Below are positions 42,376-49,694 of a DNA stretch of 64,000 nt, piece after piece. Source of the DNA: Acidimicrobiia bacterium. GTDB taxonomy: Bacteria; Actinomycetota; Acidimicrobiia; IMCC26256; PALSA-610. Under the pieces are notes generated by a model, which was given only the letters and a program-made list of their open reading frames with translations, searched no databases and had not been told where the DNA came from. Both the position numbers and the translations under genes were made by a program. The stretch is taken from contig BPGH01000001.1 of NCBI GenBank assembly GCA_026002935.1, positions 1,413,965-1,477,964 on the forward strand, read 5' to 3'. Position 1 is the stretch's first letter, and each line of letters opens with the position of its first letter.

Positions 42376-43429
42376 TCACTCCGCCGTGTCGTCCAGTACG
42401 ACGGTCCAGATCCGCTTCAGCGGGAGTTCGGCCTGGATCTCGTCGGAGAGTCGGTCGTAGACGGACGTGACCGCGTTGATCACGTCGTCGGCGGTCCAGA
42501 CGCGGATCCGGAAGAACTGATTCCTCGTCTCTGTCTCGGCAGCCTTCGTGAGCCCCGCCCATGCGACGAGGAGCCCCTGATCGGCGTTCACGGTCGTGAG
42601 GACCCCGTGGAGCTCGCGCACGATCTTGACGTCCACCGGGGTGTCGCCCGACTTGACCTGAACACAGATCCGTGGTGCCTCCAACCCGAGCGGTCCGGCA
42701 CCCGCGAGGACGTCGATCCCTCCGTCTGCTCCCGCCGGTGATCGAAAGGTGACGTATCCCTGCGCGCGTAGCACGCCCTCGACGAGGCGCGCGAGGTCGT
42801 GACCTGTGAAGTGTTCGGAGATGTAGGCCCGGATCCGATCCGTGGCGAGCTGCGCGATGTCTACCGGCGCCGTCTCCTCGTCGACCTCGGCCTCGGTTTC
42901 GCCGGATCCCGGGGCCGACGCGATCACCGCACCCGGGTCCTTCCCGGATGACGCGATCACCTCGAGACGCTTGGCCGCGCCGTTGCGCTTGATCTCGCAG
43001 ATGGTCATGAACGCGCCCAGCGAGTACAGGAGGTCCTGGCCGACCGCCGAACGGGGGGACGTCCGTGCGGAGCCAGGTGACGGGCCTCGTGTGACGGGCG
43101 TCCGGCGGATTCGTCGGCACGTACTCGTAACCGCCCGTCACGCGCCCGACGGCGATCGCGGGTGTCGACTTGAGCGGCAGTACGACCAGGTCGCCGGGCT
43201 CGATCCGCGACACGAAGGCCCACAGTTGTGCCGCGTGGTGCGTGAGCTTGCGGTCCGGGGAGCCCGGCATCGCGGCCCTCAGCGCCCCGAGCACCTCGGC
43301 TCGGCTCTGGCACGACGAGAGGTCGGGGACCTCGGTCCAGCCGGCGACGGCCCTGCCCTTGTCGAGCGCGTACAGCTCCCGCTCCCCGTGCCGCCCGGCC
43401 CGGACCAGCCATGCCCGCGTTGGACGCAT
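42376..43429 (-). pseudogene. Mrr-type restriction endonuclease-like protein (frameshifted)
   Basis: The second frame encodes a PD-(D/E)xK nuclease of Mrr type: 'LVEGVLRAQGYVTFRSPAGADGGIDVLAG' with the catalytic QVKSG motif. The first frame holds an N-terminal domain (MRPTRAWLVRAGRHGERELYAL, 'KLTHHAAQLWAFVSRIEPGDLVVLPLKS'). The frames meet at a run of six C (plus-strand G run near 43052); removing one C gives DVPRSAVGQDLLYSLGAFM and a protein of about 350 residues. Base composition looks less GC-rich than the neighbours, suggesting acquisition. No methylase lies nearby, so it may act as a stand-alone type IV-like nuclease against modified DNA. Assembly error remains possible. Confidence 0.7.
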
Positions 43430-43539
43430 TTTCGGTTCCCCGCTCACCGGCCTCAGTAAATCCGATCGGCAGGGGCCGGCGTGGGAACCCGGCCGTGAGC
43501 GTCCGAGGGCGCGAACGCGCGGGCCGGGGGCGGTCGCGC

Positions 43540-43567
43540 TTGCACGGCGGATAATGACCGTTATGAT
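43540..43567 (+). promoter_or_regulatory. TetR promoter with overlapping palindrome
   Basis: TTGCAC (43540-43545) and TATGAT (43562-43567) with a 16-nt spacer make a good sigma-70-type promoter; the transcript would start at or near the tetR start codon (leaderless). ATAATGACCGTTAT (43551-43564) is an imperfect palindrome overlapping the -10 element, as expected for an autorepressor site. Confidence 0.55.
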
Positions 43568-43575
43568 GGCAGGTG

Positions 43576-44196
43576 ATGGCCGTCGCCGAGCAGACGAGCG
43601 AGCAGTCCAGCGAGCAGGCGAGCACGCGTGACCGGCTCGTGGCCGCGGCGCTGCAGGTGTTCGTCGAGCAGGGCTACGAGGGGGCCCGGGTGCACGACAT
43701 CGCCCGGGCGGCGGGGCTCACCACCGGGGCGATCTACGCCAATTACCGCGACAAGGCGGCGCTGCTGTTCGACGCCATGACCTCGCGGGCGGGCGCCGAG
43801 GTCGACGCGCTGCTCGCCCGTGCCGCCGGGCTCGACGCCCGGGAGCTGCTCGAGGTGCTCGGCGGCGCGCTGCTCCACCGGGAGACGCAGAAGCCGCCGC
43901 TGCTCGTCGACGCGGTCGTCGCCGCCCGGCGCGACCCGGAGCTCGCGGCGCTGCTGCGCGAGCGCTTCGCGCAACGCGAGCAGCACCTCGCCGACCTCGT
44001 CGAGCGCGCGAAGGCCGACGGCGGCATCGACGCCGGCGTCGACACCGCGGCGCTCACACGCTTCTGCGTCACGCTCGCCCTGGGCGCGCTCGTCGTGCGC
44101 ACGCTCGGCATGGCGCCGCCCGACCAGGGGGGATGGCAGGCGCTGATCCATCGCCTGCTCGAATCGATCGCACCCGAGGAGGGATCCCGACCATGA
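43576..44196 (+). CDS. TetR/AcrR-family transcriptional regulator
   Basis: A 206-residue TetR protein. The DNA-binding region reads TRDRLVAAALQVFVEQGYEGARVHDIARAAGLTTGAIYANYRDKAALL, the textbook fold, followed by the helical ligand domain. It heads a five-gene operon (di-iron protein, acyl-CoA ligase, SDR, hydratase), overlapping the di-iron gene by 4 nt. An in-frame GTG 3 nt upstream is an alternative start. It probably represses this operon through the palindrome in its promoter, responding to an acyl-CoA or related ligand. Confidence 0.9.
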   Translation: MAVAEQTSEQSSEQASTRDRLVAAALQVFVEQGYEGARVHDIARAAGLTTGAIYANYRDKAALLFDAMTSRAGAEVDALLARAAGLDARELLEVLGGALLHRETQKPPLLVDAVVAARRDPELAALLRERFAQREQHLADLVERAKADGGIDAGVDTAALTRFCVTLALGALVVRTLGMAPPDQGGWQALIHRLLESIAPEEGSRP

Positions 44197-45263
44197 CCTC
44201 GACCGCCGACAAGCTCGAGACCATCCACTCCGTCAGCGCGAACCTCGAGGCGATCTTCACGTGGGACTACGAGCGCAGCCGCGAGCCGCTCGTGAAGCTC
44301 TACGAGAAGGCCAAGACGTCGCAGTGGAACGCCAGCACCGACCTCGACTGGTCGATCGACGTCGACCCCGAGCGGGTCGGCCAGGAGCTCGGCGGCGGCG
44401 GCACGCTGCGCTTCCAGGCCCTCGCCGAGGCCGAGGGGTCGCCGGTGCGCCACTTCGGCGACAAGGAGTGGACGCAGGTCGCGGTCGAGCTGCAGAACTC
44501 GCTGCTGTCGCAGTTCATGCACGGTGAGCAGGGTGCCCTGCTGTGCACCGCCCGCATCGTCGAGACGGTCCCGTGGATCGACGCCAAGTACTACGCGGCC
44601 ACCCAGGTGATGGACGAGGCCCGCCACGTCGAGGTGTTCGCCCGCTACCTCGACGAGAAGCTCGGGCGGCAGTACCGGATCAACGACAACCTCAAGGGCA
44701 TCCTGGACGAGATCCTGCGCGACCCCCGCTGGGACATCGCGTACCTGGGCATGCAGATCATGGTCGAGGGCCTCGCGCTCGCGGCCTTCGGGATGATGCA
44801 CCAGGTGACGACCGAGCCGCTGCTGAAGAAGATGCTCCGCTACGTGATGAGCGACGAGGCGCGCCACGTCGCCTTCGGCGTGCTCTCGCTGCAGGAGTAC
44901 TACAAGGAGCTGAGCGACGCCGAGCTGCGCGAGCGCCAGGAGTTCGCGTTCGAGGTCGCGCAGCGTCTCCAGCGCCGCTTCGCGCACAGCGAGATGTGGG
45001 AGCGCATGGGCGTCGACCCGCAGGCGATCTACCGGGTGATGGACGAGGTCAACCCGCCGGCCCAGCAGGCGTTCCAGACGCTGCTGTTCTCGAAGATCGT
45101 GCCGAACTGCAAGAAGCTCGGGCTGCTCGACGCGTCGGGCGGCTGGCTGCGCGACCGCTTCGCCGAGATCGGCGTCATCCAGTTCGAGGACTGGGTCGAC
45201 ACGGGCGAGGAGTACGCGATGCTGGACGAGGTCGCGAAGGACCGCGAGACTGCCTCTGCGTGA
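44193..45263 (+). CDS. Ferritin-like di-iron domain protein (putative oxygenase)
   Basis: A 356-residue four-helix-bundle protein. The carboxylate/His di-iron set is complete: E112 (HGEQGA), E142-x2-H145 (DEARHVEVF), E192 (MVEGLALA) and E222-x2-H225 (DEARHVAFG). This pattern is shared by RNR-R2-like, AurF-like and related oxygenases or desaturases. The short size and the lack of a known radical-Tyr site leave the reaction open. The ATG follows GAGGAGG and overlaps the TetR stop. Adjacent genes make and process acyl-CoAs, so a fatty-acid or acyl-CoA oxidation is the best guess. Confidence 0.82.
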   Translation: MTSTADKLETIHSVSANLEAIFTWDYERSREPLVKLYEKAKTSQWNASTDLDWSIDVDPERVGQELGGGGTLRFQALAEAEGSPVRHFGDKEWTQVAVELQNSLLSQFMHGEQGALLCTARIVETVPWIDAKYYAATQVMDEARHVEVFARYLDEKLGRQYRINDNLKGILDEILRDPRWDIAYLGMQIMVEGLALAAFGMMHQVTTEPLLKKMLRYVMSDEARHVAFGVLSLQEYYKELSDAELRERQEFAFEVAQRLQRRFAHSEMWERMGVDPQAIYRVMDEVNPPAQQAFQTLLFSKIVPNCKKLGLLDASGGWLRDRFAEIGVIQFEDWVDTGEEYAMLDEVAKDRETASA

Positions 45264-46835
45264 GCGACGCGAGCGGCCCGAGCGGCGCGGCCGACCGGGA
45301 GGCGCTGCTCGCGGCCGCCGACGCGGGCGTCGTCACGTCCTTCTGGGCGGCCCGGTATCCCGATCGGGTCGCGCTCGTCTCCGACCACGGTGACCGCACG
45401 CTCGCGCAGCTCGATGCGGCCGCCAACCGGCTCGTGCGGGCGCTGCGCGCCCGCGGCGTCGCCGAGGGCGACGGCGTCGCGCTGCTGTGCGCCAACCGCC
45501 CGGAGTTCGTCGAGACGGTCGCGGCGGCGCAACGCGCCGGGCTGCGGCTCACGCCCGTCAACTGGCACCTGACCGGCGACGAGGCCGGCTACGTGGTCGA
45601 CGACTGCGAGGCGACGGCGTTCGTGGCCGACGCCCGATTCGCGGCGGTCGCGCGGGCGGCGGCGCGCGCCGCGCCCCGGCTCCGGGCGTGCGTCGCCGTC
45701 GGCGGCGACGTCGACGGGGTTCGAGCCGTGGGGCGACGTGCTCGCCGGCGAGGACGGCGCCCCGATCGAGCGGCCGGCGCTCGGCGGGACGATGCTGTAC
45801 ACGTCGGGCACGACGGGGCGGCCCAAGGGCGTGCGCCGCCGGGCCAACGGCCGCGCGAGCGTGCTCCTCGCGCAGGCGACCGGGTACGACGGTGCCCGGC
45901 ACGTGCACCTCTGCACGGGCCCCCTGTACCACGCCGCGCCGCTCGCGTTCTCGCTCGCGGCGCCGGCCGCGCTCGGCGTGCCCGTCGTGCTCATGGACGG
46001 CTGGGACGCGCGGCGCACGCTCGAGCTCGTCGAGCGCCACCGGGTCACGCACACGCACATGGTCCCGACCATGTTCCACCGGCTGCTCGCGCTGCCCGAC
46101 GAGGTGCGGGCCCGCCACGACCTGTCGTCGCTCGAGTACGTGCTCCACGGCGCGGCGCCGTGCCCGGTCGAGGTCAAGCGCCGCATGATCGAGTGGCTCG
46201 GGCCCATCGTGCACGAGTACTACGCGGCGACCGAGGGCGCGGGCACGGCGGTCGGCGCGCACGAGTGGCTGCGCAAGCCGGGGACCGTCGGCCGGGTGCA
46301 GCCGCCCGACCACGTCCTGGTCCTCGACGACTCGGGGGCACCGGTCCCCGCCGGCACGGTCGGCACCGTCTACCTCAAGGCGCCCGCCGACCGCTTCGAG
46401 TACCACAACGCCCCCGACAAGACGCGCGGCGCCTACCGGGGCGACTACTTCACGCTCGGCGACGTCGGCTACGTGGACGAGGACGGGTACCTGTTCCTCA
46501 CCGACCGCAGCGCGCACCTGGTCGTCACCGGCGGCGTGAACGTCTACCCGGCCGAGGTGGAGGCCGTGCTGCTCGGCCACCCGGCCGTCGGCGACGCGGG
46601 CGTCGTCGGCGTCCCCGACGACGAGTGGGGCGAGGTGGTGGTCGCCGCGGTCGAGGTCCGGGAGGGGGTCGGGGCCTCGGAGGCGCTCGCCGCCGAGCTG
46701 ATCGCCTGGTGCCGGGACCGCATCGCGCACTTCAAGTGCCCCCGCCGGGTGGTGTTCGTCGCCGCGCTGCCCCGCCACGACAACGGCAAGCTCTCCAAGG
46801 CGCACCTGCGCGACCTGCTGCGAGCGGGCGGCTGA
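45260..46835 (+). pseudogene. AMP-dependent acyl-CoA synthetase (frameshifted)
   Basis: An ANL-family ligase of about 524 residues interrupted by one frameshift. The N-terminal part is readable from SGAADREALLAAADAGVVTSFW to 'ACVAVGGDVDG'. At a run of four G (45716-45719) the frame changes; removing one G gives DVDGFEPWGDVLAGEDGAP and then the full set: LYTSGTTGRPKGV, 'HEYYAATEGAG', 'YFTLGDVGYVDEDGYLFLTDR' and the Lys in HDNGKLSKAHL. The GTG start overlaps the di-iron stop. Every catalytic motif survives, so a sequencing error is likely. It would activate the acid handled by the neighbouring genes. Confidence 0.8.
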
Positions 46836-46860
46836 CCCCGGCCCGGCGCGGCCGCACCGA

Positions 46861-46888
46861 GTGGTGCGCGCGGGGGCCCGCGCACTAC
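46861..46888 (+). terminator. Hairpin between acyl-CoA ligase and SDR genes
   Basis: GTGGTGCGCG (46861-46870) pairs with CGCGCACTAC (46879-46888) with one mismatch over 10 bp. It lies in the 89-nt gap after the ligase. It could attenuate or terminate, or serve as a leader hairpin for the SDR; no U tract follows. Confidence 0.35.
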
Positions 46889-46924
46889 AAACGGCGGCCG
46901 GAAGCCGACGAGCGAGGGGTGCCG

Positions 46925-47824
46925 ATGGGGATCTGTGACGGCCGGGTCGTGATCGTGACCGGCGCGGGGCGCGGGATCGGGCGCGAGCACGCGCTCGCCT
47001 TCGCGGCGGAGGGCGCGAAGGTGGTCGTGAACGACCTCGGCGGCGACATGCACGGCGAGGGCGGCTCGCTCAGCCCCGCGATGGAGGTCGTCGAGGAGAT
47101 CAAGGCGATGGGCGGCGAGGCGGTCGCCGACGGCGAGAACGTCGCCGACTTCGCCGGCGCCGGCCGGATGGTGCAGCGCGCGATCGACACGTTCGGGCGT
47201 CTCGACACGCTCGTCAACAACGCCGGGATCCTCCGGGACCGCATGCTCACCAACATGGAGGAGTCGGAGTGGGACGCGGTGATCAACGTGCACCTCAAGG
47301 GCACGTTCGCACCGACCCGCCACGCCGCCGCGTACTGGCGTGAGCAGTCGAAGGCCGGCAAGCCGGTGCAGGGCCGCATCGTCAACACCTCGTCGCCGTC
47401 GGGTCTGTTCGGCAACGCGGGCCAGACCAACTACGGCGCGGCGAAGGCGGGCATCGCGGCCTTCACGATCATCTGCGGCCTCGAGCTCTCCCGCTACGGC
47501 GTGTGCGCCAACGCGATCGCGCCGGTCGCCCGCACCCGGATGACCGAGAACCTCGGGATGGGCGAGAAGCCGCCGCCGGGGTCGTGGGACCCGCTCGACC
47601 CCGCCAACATCTCGCCGGTCGTCGTGTGGCTCGGCTCGAACGAGAACACCGACGTGAACGGCCGTGTGTTCCTCGTCGACGGCGACCGCGTGTCGGTGGC
47701 GGAGGGCTGGCGGCGCGGCCCGACGGCGCGCAACGACCACCAGCGCTGGGAGCCCGCGCAGCTCACGAAGGTCGTGCCCGACCTGGTCGCGCAGGCACAA
47801 CCGAACTCGACGATGCTCTCGTAG
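46925..47824 (+). CDS. SDR oxidoreductase, MFE-2/17-beta-HSD4-type 3-hydroxyacyl-CoA dehydrogenase
   Basis: A 299-residue SDR with VTGAGRGIGREHALAFAAEGAKVV and the catalytic Tyr-Lys motif NYGAAKAG. The N-terminal 'MGICDGRVVIVTGAGRGIG' and 'VVVNDLGGD' are typical of the dehydrogenase domain of peroxisomal multifunctional enzyme 2 (17-beta-HSD4) and its actinobacterial homologues such as Hsd4A. It would oxidise an (R)-3-hydroxyacyl-CoA. The next gene encodes the matching hydratase-2 domain, so the pair equals a split MFE-2. A GAGGGG ribosome-binding site precedes the ATG. Confidence 0.9.
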   Translation: MGICDGRVVIVTGAGRGIGREHALAFAAEGAKVVVNDLGGDMHGEGGSLSPAMEVVEEIKAMGGEAVADGENVADFAGAGRMVQRAIDTFGRLDTLVNNAGILRDRMLTNMEESEWDAVINVHLKGTFAPTRHAAAYWREQSKAGKPVQGRIVNTSSPSGLFGNAGQTNYGAAKAGIAAFTIICGLELSRYGVCANAIAPVARTRMTENLGMGEKPPPGSWDPLDPANISPVVVWLGSNENTDVNGRVFLVDGDRVSVAEGWRRGPTARNDHQRWEPAQLTKVVPDLVAQAQPNSTMLS

Positions 47825-47842
47825 CGGAAGGGGTCAGCAGCC

Positions 47843-48709
47843 ATGCCCATGAACCTGGACGCGGTCGGCGCCGTCTCGCAGCCCGGCCGCCACTCGTGGA
47901 CCTCGAAGGACGCGCTCCTCTACGCGCTCGGCGTCGGTTGCGGGCAGATCGACCCGACCGGCTTCGAGCTCGAGTTCACGACCGAGAACTCGACCGGGAT
48001 CGACCAGAAGGTGCTGCCCACCATGCCGGTGGTCATCGCCATGGGCGGCGGTCCCGGGCTGCCGAGCTGGGGCGACTTCGACTTCCGGATGCTGCTGCAC
48101 GGCGAACAGGGTGTCACCGTGCACGGACCGATCCCGCCCGACGGCGAGGTCGAGAGCGTCGCGAAGATCGTCGGGATCTACGACAAGGGCAAGGCGGCCG
48201 TCGTGCGCATCGAGAACACGTCGACCTACGTCGACACCGGCAAGCCGGCGTTCACGACGCGCTTCGCGGCGTTCATCCGCGGTGAGGGCGGCTTCGGCGA
48301 GTCGCGCGGCCCGGAGATCCCCGACCCGCCGAAGGCGCCGGAGCGCGACCCCGACCACGAGACGACCTACGCGACGCGGCCCGACCAGGCGTTGCTCTAC
48401 CGGCTGAGCGGCGACCGCAACCCGCTGCACTCCGACCCGGAGATCGCGAAGTTCGCCGGCTTCGAGCGGCCGATCCTCCACGGCCTGTGCACGTACGGCT
48501 TCACCGGCCGGGCGCTGCTCCACACGCTGTGCGGGTCCGACGTCGAGCGGTTCAAGAGCATGGACGCGCGCTTCTCGAAGCCGGTGCTGCCGGGCGACAC
48601 GCTCACCGTGCGGATGTGGGTGACCGAACCGGGCCAGGCGATCTTCGAGACCGTCAACCAGGACGGCACGGTCGTCATCACCGGCGGGCAGTTCGTCTAC
48701 ACGCCGTAG
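47843..48709 (+). CDS. MaoC-family (R)-specific enoyl-CoA hydratase 2
   Basis: A 288-residue double-hotdog hydratase. The catalytic hydratase-2 motif is YRLSGDRNPLHSDPEIAKFAG with Asp and His, followed by 'PILHGLCTYG'. The N-terminal half is a degenerate hotdog ('DALLYALGVGCG'). This layout matches eukaryotic hydratase 2 and actinobacterial MaoC/Hsd4B-type enzymes of fatty-acid and sterol side-chain degradation. It follows the SDR by 18 nt. Its 3' end overlaps the convergent ROK kinase gene by 13 nt. Confidence 0.9.
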   Translation: MPMNLDAVGAVSQPGRHSWTSKDALLYALGVGCGQIDPTGFELEFTTENSTGIDQKVLPTMPVVIAMGGGPGLPSWGDFDFRMLLHGEQGVTVHGPIPPDGEVESVAKIVGIYDKGKAAVVRIENTSTYVDTGKPAFTTRFAAFIRGEGGFGESRGPEIPDPPKAPERDPDHETTYATRPDQALLYRLSGDRNPLHSDPEIAKFAGFERPILHGLCTYGFTGRALLHTLCGSDVERFKSMDARFSKPVLPGDTLTVRMWVTEPGQAIFETVNQDGTVVITGGQFVYTP

Positions 48710-49572
48710 CCGCCGAGGCCGCGCCACGCGACCGCGGCCGCGCCCACCAGCGGTCCGTCCCCGCCCAGGCCGGCGGGGACGATCCGCGTCGGGGCGGAGA
48801 ACGCGAGGCGGCAGCGGGCGGTGATCTCGCGCTGCGCGGCGGCGAAGAACGGCTCGCCGTAGCCGAGCGCGACGGAGCCGGCGACGACCGCGAGGCGCAG
48901 GTCGAGGAGGTTCGCGACGGACGCGACCGCACGGCCGACGAGCGTGCCGGCGCGCTCGACCACCTCGGGCGGCGCGTCCTTCGCGGGCCGGCCCGTGATC
49001 CGTTCGATCGCCGTGCCCGACGCCTCCGCCTCGACGCAGCCCCGGGCGCCGCACCCGCACTCGCGGCCGTCCGGCTCGACGACGACGTGGCCGACGTGGC
49101 CGGCGTTGCCGTCCTCCCCGTCGAGCAGCCGCCCGTCGCAGACGATTCCGCCGCCGATCCCCGTCGACACGACCATCGCGAGGTAGTCGCGCACGCCGCG
49201 AGCCGCGCCGCGCCAGCCCTCACCGAGCGCGAGCGCCTTCGCGTCGTTGTCGACGAACACCGCCAGCCCGGTGTGGGCGGCGAGCCGGTCCCGCAAGGGG
49301 AAGCCGCGCCACGCGGGGATGTTGAGCGGTGAGACGTGCGCGCCGCCGCGGTCCATCGGCCCGCCGCAGCCGACGCCGACCGCGGCGGGTGCGCCGTCGG
49401 CGTCGGGTCCGAGCCGGTCGAGGAGCGCGGCGAGCGTGGCGAACAGCGCCTCGGCGTCGGTACCGCGCGGCGTGGGCACCGTGTGGGCCCGCACCAGCGT
49501 GCCGTCGCCGGTCACGACCCCCGCCGCGAGCTTCGTGCCGCCGACGTCGACGGCGAGCACGCAGCGGCTCAC
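48697..49572 (-). CDS. ROK-family sugar kinase (glucokinase-like)
   Basis: A 291-residue ROK protein. The ATP-binding motif AVDVGGTKLAAGVV starts it, then 'VFVDNDAKALALGE' with the catalytic Asp and the zinc-binding CGCGARGCVEAEAS. The length fits a glucokinase rather than a transcriptional repressor, as no N-terminal HTH is present. The GTG at 49572 starts the ROK fold directly; an upstream ORF extension is shadow. It is divergent from aconitase and overlaps the hydratase end. Confidence 0.88.
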   Translation of the reverse strand: MSRCVLAVDVGGTKLAAGVVTGDGTLVRAHTVPTPRGTDAEALFATLAALLDRLGPDADGAPAAVGVGCGGPMDRGGAHVSPLNIPAWRGFPLRDRLAAHTGLAVFVDNDAKALALGEGWRGAARGVRDYLAMVVSTGIGGGIVCDGRLLDGEDGNAGHVGHVVVEPDGRECGCGARGCVEAEASGTAIERITGRPAKDAPPEVVERAGTLVGRAVASVANLLDLRLAVVAGSVALGYGEPFFAAAQREITARCRLAFSAPTRIVPAGLGGDGPLVGAAAVAWRGLGGYGV

Positions 49573-49694
49573 CGGTCCGGACCCGCCGCGTCCGACCGGG
49601 CGCCGGTCGCGCCGGCCGCGCACGTGATCGCGGCGGCGTCGTCCACGGGGGCCGGAGCGTAGCGTGCCGGGCCGGCGGCGGTAGGTTTCCGGTC

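Noticed and set aside
18870-45719. Programmed ribosomal frameshifting at the four homopolymer frameshifts
   Set aside because: The runs are short G or C tracts without a slippery heptamer or stimulatory structure, and the genes are ordinary metabolic or transport genes.
44543-47824. 1093-aa ORF as one protein
   Set aside because: It joins the shadow of the di-iron gene, part of the frameshifted ligase and the SDR; separate genes explain it better.
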